Assembly: GCF_043641665.1 (NCBI RefSeq) | Contig: NC_092186.1 | Location: 16,883,001-16,947,000, forward strand | Source of the DNA: Enoplosus armatus | Lineage: Eukaryota > Chordata > Actinopteri > Centrarchiformes > Enoplosidae | Reading direction: 5' to 3' | Length of the DNA: 64,000 nucleotides | Shown here: piece after piece, positions 50,061-60,330 of the stretch | Layout: each line of letters starts with the position of its first letter | Position numbering within the stretch: position 1 is the stretch's first letter | Program-made: the position numbers and the translations under genes | Notes under the pieces: model-generated | Database searches by the model: none | What the model saw: the letters and a program-made list of their open reading frames with translations, nothing else | Told to the model about the DNA's origin: nothing

Positions 50061-53000
50061 TGCTTGTCAGATACCATCCAAATACATGAGTGGTATTCCC
50101 AAGTCTTTTGCAGAGGAATGAACACCAAACATGGTATTGGCAGAGTTTTGTTAGTGTGCACCAATTTGACTGGTGCAGAAATACAGTATGTCTGCTGCAG
50201 AGGCAGTTCTGGGAAAAGAAATAGAGCCCCGTACAACATTAATTAACAGTGTGAAATGCCACCATGTTTTTTTGTTTTTACATGAACGACACTAAAATGA
50301 AGCTCTACAATGTTGCAGCCAAAACGAGCCATAACAAAATGCTGCCTTCACACAGCCTCTGTGGAGGTCACACTGAGTCTGTTTGAAATACCTACCAACA
50401 CCTGACGATGGCTCTGCTTGTTTTTCTAGGGGACATGTGGTCCTCATGCCAGACTTCAGCCTGCCACTCGAATACTACCTGATCCCCTTCCTCATCATTG
50501 TGGGAATCTGCCTCATCCTCATTGTTGTTTTCATGGTAGGTTCAATTGAAGACATTAGCTCAAAGTATCAGGGTTCTCCTAACTATTGAGCATATTTAAA
50601 GGCAGATAGTAACTTAATTTTACTTAAATGTAGTTCTGTAAATTTGATGATTGAAAAGAAAAGTACAAAAGCATTTTTGCCTCCTGAGGACTCACAACAC
50701 AGTTAACCACTCCTTTTTAAAATTTCTGCATAATTACATCAGGAAAATAACAACAGTTTAAGTCCAAATTGGCTCTTCATCAGGTACCAGTCTTCAGCCT
50801 GCCACTGGAAGTAGTGTTACAGTGGCAGGCTGAAGTCTGGCATCCAATTTGGGCTCAAAACATTGCATTTTTCCTAATGTAACAGTGTTGCTAGGGTGAC
50901 AGAAATCACAGTTACTGTTTTTTGGACAAGAAAGATGTGTGTGCTGCTTACTGATTTTAAAGGACGTTTTTCTTTGTTCCTAGATCACCAAGTTTGTCCA
51001 GGATCGACACAGGGCTCGGAGGAGCCGCCTGCGCAAAGATCAGCTAAAGAAACTTCCCATCCACAAGTACAAGAAAGGTATGGAGGCAATCTCAAACAAT
51101 GGTTACTGCCGCATAAATACCCACACGTCACGCCCCCCCCCCCCCCCCCCCCATTTCCTGTCTGACTCTTCACTCAAGTTGTCCAATAAAGAAAGAAAAA
51201 AAAAAAAAACCTACATTATCCATGACTGCACCATTTACATCTTAAAGTCATTTACAATAAATACTTTACAGGGAATAAACGTCATGCATTTGACTGTTAA
51301 TGTAGGGCTTCTTTGTTTAGTAAAATCATTTCCATCAGCTTTATCCTGACTCTAACCTTTGACTTCAGAGTCTGTAGAGATGCTATTTACTCCTCCACCA
51401 TGCTGCTCTTTCTCACATGATTTGGCCCAGAAGAGAGATGTCATCAATGCATTACGACACATCATTCCTCCCTGGAGCTCTGCACCTTGGAGCTAATCGG
51501 ATTAATATGGACTTGATTTTTCCACAAAGCCCTCCGTGGCAGATTAGAGCTCCTCTCTGTTGAGACTGGACACATGACTGATGGTTTGGAATGTAGTCTC
51601 AGCCAGGCCAGAGGCCTGACGGGGATTGAAAGTTAAGTGTATTTTGTTTAGTTTTTTTATCTTAAACTTGTTGAGCAGATGTACAGTATGGCGCTGCTTG
51701 TTTGTGAGGACAGTTTTAGAGTTCCACCTCTGGCCTCCCCCTCCATCTCGGGACAAGGGTCAGACAGGCTATAACATTGTTGTGCGATGCAAATCCTCTT
51801 TGTTTTATGGTCAAATAAGTTTCGTCTGTGTATTTAGAGGCTTTTCGTGCCGGCTGCGTTTCCTCCTGCAGCTGTATTTTGCAGACTGGAAAGCCCCTGA
51901 CTACAATCAGCTGTGCAGGGGAACACCGGGAAGCTTTACAGACTATGGGTGGTGCATAATAAGTAGCCCCCTTGCAAAGCTGCTAATTGGGGTTATGAGC
52001 TGAGCTGCTCCTCCCCGCCTGGCAGTAACAGATGCACGTGCAACACACCAGCTTAAAGTAGCGTGTGCTGCTCAGATCGCTGTTTTTGTCACGTCAGGCT
52101 CTGTGGTTAATGCGCTCTGGTGGCAGTGCCCACTCTGACTCAGGGTTTCCACCAGGCGCTGCTACAGTCGACCTTGGGCGCTACAGGGAGTTCAAATGTC
52201 CAGGAAACGGCCTCCGTGGCGGCGTCTGCGCTCCTGTTAGCTGAGTCAGAGCGTTTGGCGACACAGGGAGGGGACACCAAATCTCTACCTAATCACCTTT
52301 TAAGCCCTGCACTCTGGAGCAATGTTAGCTTGGCAAGGAACTGAGTGCCCTGGTTTGAGCATGGGAGGGCCGTAACGGGAGGGCCTGAGAGCAGTGGGAC
52401 AGTGCCTCTGTTGTCTAATGGGGTTCATTGTTAGTCAGTGTTTACTCCAGGTGACAGTAAGACCTATAAAAACAGAAATAGCTTCTTTGAACATTTTTTT
52501 ATCAATGTAGTGTCATAGAAATGAAATCAGTAATGGCTCAAGGGTAAGTCATCGAAGTCTGTTTACAGGTGTTGGGGAGTTCTACTATGTAATGCCTTGC
52601 AAAAGAGTCTGATAAATGATTTGGGTCTGAAGACAACAACAAATATAAAAATGAAGAAAATTTGGGGGTGTGGAGTGAGAAAGAAGTGAGATTGCCAGAT
52701 GTCTGTAGGCTGCTCCACATCTCTGCTTGAAACTAGTGGCTCGAGGCTACGTTAGCCGCTGCTAGGATAATACACCCAAATAAAATCTGCTTGTGCTACA
52801 TCAATTTAGATTTGCTTTTTTTAAACTGTCCATTATGAGTCCGACTGTTATAGGAGTGCAATGTGTAATCAGTGGAGTACTCTTTTAAGATAATTTGGCA
52901 ACATCTTCCCCTGCTCTATGAAATATGGACTGGCGTGGCCTTCACAGGCTCACTGTACATCTGTATACACAGAAACAATGATGAGCTAGAATCACAAAGC

Positions 53001-53211
53001 TGCTGTTACAGTAGCTCATCACACCACCAGTGGTCTTTGTTTACAGCATGCTGATCGTGTTGTTTTTTCGAGCCCCATGTTGTGACACATGAGGAATGTT
53101 TAGCTGCAGCATTTCATTGGGACAGCTCAGTGCCACACAAGTCACTGTGATGCTCGAGACTCGCTGCTGAAGTTTTTTGGGCAGCGTGCCTGAACTTGGG
53201 GTTCAGAGCGC

Positions 53212-53305
<94 letters not shown>

Positions 53306-56300
53306 CACAGAGTGGGAAGGATGCCTAATGGTGCCCTTGGCCTCCGCTGTAACAGATAATGCTGAGCTTGGACTCTGGGGGCTTTGAGCAGATGCAGCCC
53401 CAGTGAACGGGATCGCTGTGATGCTGTGTTAGTGTTGCTTTTAAAGCTGCAATCCGTAATTTTCCACAGAAAAGATCAGAGTATGCAGTGTTTTTTCTCT
53501 TTACTTGTTTTTTCTTCAGGATTCCTTCATGTTTGCATGTTAAAGCCATAATGCAAATGTCTGAAGCTGCTATAACGTGTTACTGTTTCATTTCAAATAT
53601 ATTTAGGCTTACTAGGAAGGATGTTTTTGGTCATGTTTTCTTCTCTTGGCTGATCGATACTTGCTTGTCCCTCCTCAGCTCTGCCGTCATTGTCCAAAAT
53701 GGCAGCAGTCAGTACACCCAAATCCAGGCATCATCATGTGTTTTTCATTAATCCATTGTTCTTTATTATGGTTGTCATGTTCTTAGATTTATGGTTTGCA
53801 GTCTACGGTTGTGATGCCTCTGTGCTGCATTAGTGTGACTCAGAGTCCAGGAGAGTTTATAAATGCAACATGGTGTGATGTCTTTTCTGGGTAAGCGAAG
53901 TCATTTCAGGAAGATGTTAGCCAGCTGATCAGCCACAGCCTCGGCTGCTGCTGTGCTGGCAGGATGCCTTTCTGCCGATGAGTCAATATGCCCACCATCT
54001 ACCTTCTTTGGTCTGGCTACATCAGACATCTATTAACTCTGCAAACACTTCACTTTTATTGAGTTGTTTTTTCACATCCTTTTCACACATTTCTTGCTGT
54101 TGTTGCTGTTGCTGAGCACGTTTTTAATTTACACCTTTTAATATTTGCAGGTTATATTTTATTATTGTTGCAGCCACCTGACAGTCCCTGTATAGATTTG
54201 GGGCAGAGGTGGCGATGGTAAGCATTGGATAATGTCAGACTTGCATGTGTGCATACGGGAGTGTGCAGGCTGAAATGAATAGCAACTAACACAAAGGCAG
54301 TCTGTATGGATGGTTCACAATGCCTTAATGAAAACCACGGTACCCGTGTAATCGGCACACAATGCCAGTCTGAGCTGCAGCATTCAACATAAGATCTGTG
54401 TCAATGTACAGGATTATGTAATACCAGCTGCCACGCCTGTCAGCGTACAGCTCCGCTCTGCCATTAACTTGACTTACGCTCTGGTTTTATTGCAGAGCCT
54501 TGCGTCATCCCCACTTAGGCTGTACGCCTGACGTTTGACAGGGAGTTTTGGCCCTTCGGGTGGCGAGTTTCGCCAGCAGCCGGCGTCGAGCAGACGTTGT
54601 GAAAACACACACATACCCGGTGAACTCCAAACTGGCTGAGGAAACGAGAGGGGTTTGTTTTTGACCCTTCGTTTAGACTGAGAGAGGCTGGACTCTCCCT
54701 CTGACCCTTGACCTCCAGTCTGATCCCTCCCTGCGTATTATGAGTCACTGCACCCCTCCCCTCGGCTGTCCGCTTCCAAACCATAGGCGGGGAGCTGAGC
54801 ACACACACACACACACACACACTGAACAGAGCAGCTGCAGTGTCTCAGCCGTCGGTGTGTGAGGCATGTTGATGTCAGTACAGAGGAGCCCTCTCTGTCT
54901 CTTAGTTCACTGGTCTCAGTGCCAGTTCCCCTTGTCTGGTGGCTCAAGCAGTGTCGAACTGTGCAGCATTTTTTCTCTTTTTACTCAGTTTTTCTGTCAC
55001 CCTCTCTCTCATTCGTCCCGCCTGCTCTCGCTTTGCTACGCACATTCACTGCTCATCTGAAGTTCAGTAGGACAGCATGGTTCCTCTGAGAGCCAGGAGT
55101 GCTGGCAGGCTGGCTGATTAATGAAAAATCGAGGAGAGAAGAGCTGCACTGGCTCGCAAGTCCTTTTAAGATGTGCTACTGGCCCCAAAACGTAAATGTA
55201 AGGGATTCCCATCATCTGAAAAGTGTACACATTGCCTAGAAGTTTTCAATTGGCCTTGGAAAATATATTTTACCACCCAACTTCAAAGCTGACTCAACCC
55301 AAAACACAAAAAAGCTCACATATATTAAGAGTCAATAGGAGAAGAGTAACAGTCTACATCAGGCCTCTACTGTACTATCACCTCTGCAAACACTTTGGAA
55401 GAAATGGTTTTATTGAGTTTCACTTATCTCTTGCTGCTGCTGAGCATGTGTTTAATCTATACATGTTTTTAATATTTGCTTTATTCTCTCTAAAATTGAT
55501 ATTTTATAATCATTGCAAATAACCTGGCAGTTCTTGTAAGAAAATATGTTTGTTTTTGTTTTTTTAACTCATGTTGCTCTTGACACATGACACATGCACT
55601 TGAGACTCATGAAAGTGAATGTCAGCCGACATGTGCAGGTCACAGTAATGACATTACTTAAGCTGATCCCCGCCAGGAGCTTCTAGAAATGAGAAGTGGG
55701 TAATGTCTCTTTGATCAGCAGGAGTTTGGTGACGAGGGATGACCGGACCAGACTGTGAATTATGTTTTGCTGCACGACACTGCGCTGCATGTTTCTCACC
55801 GGACACTGGAGTCCTGGACTTGTTTGAGTCATCCTTTAAGCTTTGCAATCAACAGGGCACTTCTGTTAGTTTTAAATAACATCGTAGTGACCCCACTGAA
55901 AGTTATCAGACACACTGTTGGGCAGGTTCAGTGAAAGTACACATATCTTGGTGACGTTGGTGCAGAGGATTGACTGCTTGCATAGTGTTCGAGTACAGAC
56001 TGACTAAACAACAGGACCTACAATAAGATGTACGACACTATACAATTTCCCCCCGGGGATCAATAAAGTATTTCTGATTCTGATTCTGATTCTGATACAG
56101 CCTACATGGACAGATTACATGAAATACCAGTGCCATTTAAAAAACATTATATAACATGTTTAGAAATAACTGTAGAAAAACGTATTATTCACCAAAGTAA
56201 GGCAAGAGGAAGTTAAAGGATAATTCAGTCTTATTACAACTCTGGTCCTTTTTTGTAGCTTTGGCTGTGATTTCCATCCGTGATGAAAACATTGTGCCAC

Positions 56301-59220
56301 CTCTACGACAAAGTCCAATTCCACAAAAAAACAAGCTGTCAGACAATCAACCAGATTGTAAACAAACCAGCAGTTTAGCGAGATTATCTAAACCACTTTA
56401 TTTGAAGTTAAAACTGTAAGTTAGGGTTAGTGTCTTTAAAATCCGACCCAACTGAAGTTGATTGGCACTGCCAACATTGAGACCTGAACCCAACCGGAGA
56501 TCCAAGACTATATTTTACTGGCCAGGCGTTAGCTCGCCAGGCTAATGTAACGCATTTGCTGCTCTCTCTCTTGAGCTCTTCCCGTTGGGCGTTGGGTATC
56601 TCCTTTCAACACGTGACACAAATGGACACAAGTGATTTACACAGTGAGAGAAAGAGAGAAGTTTCCTAATAAATTACATTTGAAACCAAATGTCCTAGAC
56701 CCAGGGAGCTGCAAGCACACTCAGTCATTGAACTGTGAAGTTGGTCAGTAAATTGTGATGGCTGTTTACAACACAGCACGGGCAGATTACCTTCTGCTAA
56801 CCTGCAGGTTTGTTTAAAACCTGTCTGATCATCTGACCGCTCATGTTTCTTGCTCCCTTTATTTTTTAATGATGTCACTGTAGATCTCATCCATTTATTA
56901 CCTTGAGTAATGGCCCAAACTACGGGCGTATCCAAGTTGTAAAAAAAAAACATGATTATCCTTTAAGGTGTTGTAATGGCATCTGTTTTGCAACATTTCG
57001 AACCATTCATTAAGAGCAGCCTTTCAGCTCAGAAAGCCACTGAACCTTTTCTCTCTGCTTCACTCAGAATAGCTCAGTCAGTGCCACAGTTCAGCATTTC
57101 CTGAGTATATATTGGATCCAAGCCTGCACAAACGTCCTCCCTCAACTCGACTGTCCAGCTCCGGCCTGGGAGGGTGAGAAAGGGAGGAAAAGATGGAGGC
57201 TGCTCTGGACGAATGTCAAAAAGTGTTGGGCAAAAAAAAGAAAAAAAGATGGGGATGAACGTGAGGGAGATGTTTGGGAGAGGAAAAAACTGAAGTGTGT
57301 GAAGAGGAAGAGGGAGCAGAGTTGAAAACGTCTGCTTGAGTTGAAGTTGCTGACGCTCAGAGAGAAAAGGAAGAGGAGGGGGGTGGGGGGGTGAGGGCCT
57401 GGTCGATGTGACTCCCCATCCTTATACGGTCACATGCAGCCCTGGCACGGACACAGAGAGCCCAGTCGGGGGAAAACATGCACATTTAGAGCTTACATAA
57501 ACACACCGGCCCACAGCCCTCTTCCCTCCCTCCTTCCAGCCCGGGCAGGGAAGAGGAAGGGAAGGAAAAGGAGAGGAACGCTGTGGAATTTGAAAGGGAG
57601 TGCGTTGATAAATTCCTGAGCTTTTAGCGCACACAGAGAGACTTTGCACCTCCTGTAACGTCAGGAAATGCAGCGCTGGCGGTTTAGCAGTGCTTCTCCT
57701 GGCAGGCTGAGGATTGCATGTTTGGAAAAGTGAAATTTAAGGAAATTACACTCGTGAGGCAGCTGGACTTCCTAATTTCCACGTCATGGACCCACCTGAC
57801 GTCAACAGGAAAACAACCAATGAATCTTCTGTGCACTCATAATAACCTGGACACTCGCTCGCACCCCATTTCCCAAAGTCATTTGTCTTCTCACTTCTAC
57901 CTACACAGCACAGTGTGATACAATCCAACATGGGGGGACGCAAATCAATATATATATACTAATTGGAATTAATCAATGGAATTAGTCAATGTTGGAATAA
58001 ATGTTACTTTACTACTCCGAATTCCTTCCAGCTGTGAGTATGAATTTATAGCTGTGATGAGGCTGCTATGTCTGACCGTACAGGTATATGACAATAATGC
58101 ACTTCCACTGGCCACTAAGAAATAAGCATTATCTATGTTCCGTAAAGCTCTTTCTTACAAATGCCTTCAGTTAAAAGCACTCAGAAGATGAATATGTCCT
58201 CTCTTTTTGACCCAGGGGACAACTATGACGTATGCGCCATCTGCCTGGACGAATACGAAGAAGGTGACAAACTCAGAGTCCTGCCATGTTCTCACGGTGA
58301 GTCTCAACACTTCTGCTGTACATCAACCTTTCTCAGGCTTCTCGTGACACCCAAAGACCGAGTGCTGACACAGGACAAGTGATGAAATTATCCAAAAAGA
58401 TTCAAAACCTTTTCCCCTCACGCCTCCTCATTCTCTGTATTCCTTATACGTGGACATTTTAAATCTTCCACTAAGTAGATGACAAAAATGTCTAATAATA
58501 CCCTGTTCTCGTCTCTTAACCTTTACTCTGTTAGTTACATCTAGAGATATCTAGGGAAACGCCAACATGATGTATACATCAACATGTTTTTCACTGTGAC
58601 CTGCAATATTACTCATAACTCATTAATGTGTTTTTAATAGTTTTGGTTTACAGTGGAGGTCTATGGCACTGTCAGGCTTTGCCAACTTTGGCAATACTTG
58701 TTTGTACGATCAAGTTATTGTTGATTTTGGTGTTTTCGTGGGATTTGAAGAGAAATGTAATATATGGCTGGACTTATCCTTCAAGTACAAGTAAACGACA
58801 CGGGGTCTTTAGGGGTCTGTATTTAAATGCATGTTTTTGTTGTCTTCAGCCTACCACAGTAAGTGCGTGGACCCTTGGCTGACCAAAACTAAGAAGACGT
58901 GTCCGGTGTGCAAGCAGAAAGTGGTTCCCTCGCAGGGCGACTCCGACTCTGACTCAGAGGAGGGGGAGAGCGGCCCTGACGAGAACGAGGAGGTGTCGGA
59001 GAGCACCCCGCTGCTGCGCTCGCTGGCCTCCACCAGCGCCCACTCCTTCGGCACCATGTCGGGAGCGTCGCGCTCAGAGCACGACCAGGAGTCCTCCGAG
59101 TACGAGGACGACGACCTGGACAGCAGCGACAGCGAGGAAGAGGTCACCGTGGAGACTGTGGTGGTGCAGATGCAGCAGCCCTGTTCTGGAGGCCACGAGC
59201 ACGACCTGCCCCGAGCTTGA
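24295..59220 (+). CDS. rnf13: RING finger protein 13, PA-TM-RING E3 ubiquitin ligase, nine coding exons
   Basis: Coding exons are 24295-24408, 24736-24816, 33475-33597, 48652-48739, 49540-49630, 50430-50535, 50984-51077, 58216-58296 and 58850-59220. They total 1149 nt, or 382 residues (human 381). RNF13 is a type I membrane ubiquitin ligase of endosomes, lysosomes and ER, linked to ER-stress signalling and vesicle traffic. In order the protein shows a hydrophobic signal peptide (about 1-34), a luminal protease-associated domain ([22 protein letters not shown]-like [37 protein letters not shown]), a transmembrane helix (about 182-205), a basic juxtamembrane stretch, a RING-H2 finger with all eight zinc ligands (C239, C242, C257, H259, H262, C265, C277, C280), and an acidic Ser-rich tail with an ESTPLL dileucine motif (L314-L315). 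All junctions are in phase. It is head to head with ankub1 and convergent with pfn2, as in other vertebrates. Confidence 0.97.
24736..24816 (+). CDS. rnf13: rnf13 coding exon 2 ([13 protein letters not shown])
   Basis: The acceptor is TATCTTTCAG and the donor AAG|GTGAGT. 27 codons encode [20 protein letters not shown] and LPSDGLK; an N-glycosylation sequon NKT is present. Phase 0 at both ends. Confidence 0.96.
26588..26674. repeat. Long (GT)n microsatellite
   Basis: 87 bp of uninterrupted GT in an rnf13 intron. Confidence 0.95.
27140..27185 (+). repeat. Fish short interspersed-repeat tail (TTTGGATAAAA type)
   Basis: AGTCATTTTGGATAAAAACG then TCAGCTAAATATGTAATG resembles the very common teleost word TTTGGATAAAAGCGTCTGCT. 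A fragment only. Confidence 0.5.
30284..30311. repeat. C-rich run
   Basis: Three C blocks (13, 6 and 7 C) separated by single A. A shorter C16 run lies at 27710-27725. Confidence 0.9.
31592..31723. repeat. GT-rich and GA-rich imperfect repeats
   Basis: Interrupted GT/GTGTGTGG repeats at about 31592-31642, then a GA tract at about 31709-31722. Confidence 0.8.
31795..31862. repeat. (AC)n microsatellite
   Basis: About 68 bp of AC with two extra C interruptions. Confidence 0.95.
32201..32237. repeat. (CT)n microsatellite
   Basis: 37 bp of uninterrupted CT, embedded in a pyrimidine-rich stretch from about 31.92 kb. Confidence 0.95.
33061..33180 (+). mobile_element. Possible SINE remnant
   Basis: CCCCTTCAGCAAGACCGCTG followed by ACCCCGAGCTGCTCCAG resembles the body of a fish SINE that reads GAGCAAGGCACTGAACCCC...CTGCTCC. 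No intact head is seen. Confidence 0.35.
33475..33597 (+). CDS. rnf13: rnf13 coding exon 3 (PA domain)
   Basis: The acceptor is CCCTGCAG and the donor AAG|GTACAG. 41 codons include [17 protein letters not shown] and [16 protein letters not shown] of the protease-associated domain. Phase 0. Confidence 0.96.
36805..38182. repeat. Microsatellite cluster (CT, CA, GT)
   Basis: Within 1.4 kb: CT then CA (36805-36890), CA (36971-37020), CA (37135-37161), CT plus CA (37203-37241), 75-bp GT (37346-37420), GT (37670-37693), GT (37804-37847) and 67-bp CA (38116-38182). All long open frames here are repeat translations. Confidence 0.95.
39803..39967. repeat. (AC)n and (GT)n tracts
   Basis: AC at 39803-39838 (one interruption) and GT at 39940-39967 followed by a short GA tract. 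Opposite orientation, about 100 bp apart. Confidence 0.9.
40355..40406 (-). repeat. Fish short interspersed-repeat fragment, opposite orientation
   Basis: CATTTATTTATTTATTATTT then TGTCCAAAGCAACGTGCAAT resembles the reverse complement of the same TTTGGATAAAA-type repeat. Confidence 0.35.
40700..41170 (+). repeat. Long polypurine-rich tract
   Basis: The plus strand is dominated by G and A (GGAGG, GAGAGG, AGAGGAAG words), with a mixed interruption near 40796-40870. A second block follows at about 41390-41535. Pyrimidine-rich minus-strand open frames here are artefacts of this composition. Confidence 0.85.
43546..43721 (-). mobile_element. tRNA-derived SINE, near full length
   Basis: Read on the minus strand it starts with a tRNA-like head: an A-box-like TTGCCGAATGG (43709-43699) and a B-box-like GGTCGACTCC (43669-43660). 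The body is CAGCTGGCGACCTTTGTTGC, ATGTCATGCCCC, CCATTTCCTGTCTGACTC. The tail is CCAATAAAGGCAAAAAAATG followed by an A-rich end. I recognise this as a common SINE type in percomorph fish; the family name is not certain. Confidence 0.75.
45954..46215. repeat. (GT)n and (AC)n tracts
   Basis: GT at 45954-45979 and AC at about 46191-46215. Confidence 0.9.
48059..48112. repeat. (AC)n microsatellite
   Basis: 54 bp of AC with one T interruption, about 540 bp upstream of an rnf13 acceptor. Confidence 0.95.
48652..48739 (+). CDS. rnf13: rnf13 coding exon 4 (PA domain)
   Basis: The acceptor is TCCTCGCAG and the donor T|GTAAGT. It encodes [20 protein letters not shown] then DLISMGSND, nearly identical to human. 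Phase 1 out. Confidence 0.97.
49540..49630 (+). CDS. rnf13: rnf13 coding exon 5 (PA domain)
   Basis: The acceptor is TATTTTTAG and the donor GG|GTAAGT. It encodes [20 protein letters not shown] then [10 protein letters not shown], matching human EVLKKIDIPSVFIGE...LKDEFTYEKG. Phase 1 in, 2 out. Confidence 0.96.
49984..50059. repeat. (GT)n microsatellite
   Basis: GT with two GATT interruptions, 76 bp, in an rnf13 intron. Confidence 0.95.
50430..50535 (+). CDS. rnf13: rnf13 coding exon 6 (end of PA domain, transmembrane helix)
   Basis: The acceptor is TTTTTCTAG and the donor ATG|GTAGGT. It encodes [20 protein letters not shown] and then [15 protein letters not shown], the membrane span. This is the sixth coding exon and the seventh exon if the non-coding first exon is counted. 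Bases 50446-50468 are repeated in inverted form in the next intron. Confidence 0.97.
50761..50855. repeat. Inverted repeat (hairpin) in an rnf13 intron, arms derived from the preceding exon
   Basis: Inner arms 50787-50807 and 50820-50840 are complementary at 20 of 21 positions with a 12-nt loop. Outer arms 50761-50772 and 50844-50855 match at 11 of 12. The segment 50821-50843 is a perfect 23-nt reverse complement of coding bases 50446-50468. The left inner arm is a direct copy of the same coding region with two mismatches over 24 nt. Confidence 0.9.
50984..51077 (+). CDS. rnf13: rnf13 coding exon 7 (basic juxtamembrane segment)
   Basis: The acceptor is TTGTTCCTAG and the donor G|GTATGG. It encodes [20 protein letters not shown] then [11 protein letters not shown], linking the membrane helix to the RING. 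Phase 1 out. Confidence 0.96.
51150..51212 (+). mobile_element. SINE 3' fragment next to an rnf13 splice donor
   Basis: CCATTTCCTGTCTGACTCTT, then TCCAATAAAGAAAG and poly(A), is the 3' half of the same SINE as at 43.5 kb. A possible degraded head (CAATGGTTACTGCCGCAT) lies at about 51098-51115, and the middle is replaced by a C20 run at 51133-51152. Confidence 0.65.
53213..53302. repeat. Long (GT)n microsatellite
   Basis: 90 bp of uninterrupted GT, the longest pure dinucleotide tract in the window. Confidence 0.95.
54800..54822. repeat. (AC)n microsatellite
   Basis: 23 bp of AC. Confidence 0.9.
56041..56097 (+). mobile_element. Non-LTR retrotransposon 3' tail (5'-truncated LINE)
   Basis: TACAATTTCCCCCCGGGGAT, CAATAAAGTA and four tandem TTCTGA-like hexamers form the 3' end typical of a fish LINE insertion. 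No reverse-transcriptase ORF is attached. Confidence 0.65.
58216..58296 (+). CDS. rnf13: rnf13 coding exon 8 (first half of RING-H2)
   Basis: The acceptor is TTGACCCAG and the donor G|GTGAGT. It encodes [20 protein letters not shown] then RVLPCSH, with the first four zinc ligands (C239, C242, C257, H259). Phase 1 at both ends. Confidence 0.97.
58850..59220 (+). CDS. rnf13: rnf13 coding exon 9 (second half of RING-H2, acidic tail, stop)
   Basis: The acceptor is TGTCTTCAG. It encodes [20 protein letters not shown] (ligands H262, C265, C277, C280), then [18 protein letters not shown], the [10 protein letters not shown] dileucine motif, and a long Ser/Asp/Glu tail ending in DLPRA and TGA at 59218-59220. 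The tail after the dileucine is GC-rich and the least conserved part. Confidence 0.97.
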
Positions 59221-60330
59221 CCGATAGCTGGCTGGCCTGATTGGTCGCTAAAACCCGCCCTCTCCCCAACCTCACAGCTGCAGAGACTTTCGTTGGGGGT
59301 CACGAGCCAGATTCATCATCCGAGTTCTTCTGTCACCGCTTACAAGACATTGTAATGTATCCTCCCTACAAGTTCAAATACAAATCTTAAGTTTTATTTT
59401 TAACATGATTATGGATAAAGTGCTGATTTCCAGGTGTGTGACAGGAAGTCAGTTAGCATGTCTTAAATGGCTGCTCGGCAGATTTGACAGGACTGATGTA
59501 CAGTAGACTGTTATACTGTACTCTAGTCATGAAAAGATGATACAGAGACGAGTGGAAAAGTCCAGACACACAAGATCACACTTGACACAAAAGTTCAGTA
59601 AAAGTACTGTGTATATAAAAAGTATAGATCACAATAAGTTTGATTATCTCCAGTCCTACATGTTTTAGATGATGGGGGAGTTTCATTATTGTACATACAT
59701 GTTCATGCTACTCTGACACTCCTTGAAACGCTATGCAGCATCCTTTTTGTAAAATTAAACTAACATTCAGCAAGTATAGAAACATTTAAAGCCACAGAAA
59801 ATATGGTTTTGCCAATTTATTTCTAGCCTGATGTTATGAAGGAGCTTAGGTGCTCCTGTTTGTGTTTTGTGCCACGGTTTATCTGTTACAACGATTCACA
59901 CTGAGAGAAACTGAAGCCAAACCAGTTTGAGAAGCACATGAAGAATGTGCTCTCCATGCGACGCCACATTATGTTGTGGGTTTACGCTGGTTGGAAGTGT
60001 GGAGAGACACTTGAGTGAAAACTATGTCCACGCTGCCTGTGGGGGAACTTCTTTTGGCTGCTCCAGACCTATCACTTCATTTAACACGAGCAGTTATTGG
60101 TTGATGGGCCTTGTAATACACGTCTGACTGACCTTATCTCATTTTAATACGGTTTATAGGAAGTACGCTTACGTTTTTTTGTTTTCATAACATGGCTTGT
60201 TTTTTTGTTCATGAAACCTGTTGTTGCCTTTTTCAGTTTATATATTTTGTCTTGTTAGTGTTTTCCTGCTCATGTGTGTCATGTATGTACTCAATCTGAA
60301 TTCACTTCAATAAAATGAAAATGACACTTG
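59221..60330 (+). terminator. rnf13: rnf13 3' UTR with poly(A) signal
   Basis: AATAAA lies at 60309-60314, about 1.1 kb after the stop. The UTR is AT-rich with no competing ORF of note. The cleavage site about 15-20 nt downstream is inferred. Confidence 0.75.

Larger units (their letters stand above)
51078..58215 (+). other. rnf13 intron after coding exon 7 (7.1 kb)
   Basis: Begins with a damaged SINE tail and a C20 run within 75 bp of the donor. It also holds a 90-bp (GT)n at 53213-53302, (AC)n at 54800-54822, a LINE 3' tail at 56041-56097 and a purine-rich stretch near 57.15-57.4 kb. No coding exon recognised. Confidence 0.8.

Noticed and set aside
52120..52344. A 74-residue plus-strand open frame in the last long rnf13 intron
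   Set aside because: No homology recognised, no supporting splice signals, and the composition is ordinary.
58851..59303. A 150-residue minus-strand open frame
   Set aside because: It is a shadow of the GC-rich last coding exon of rnf13.
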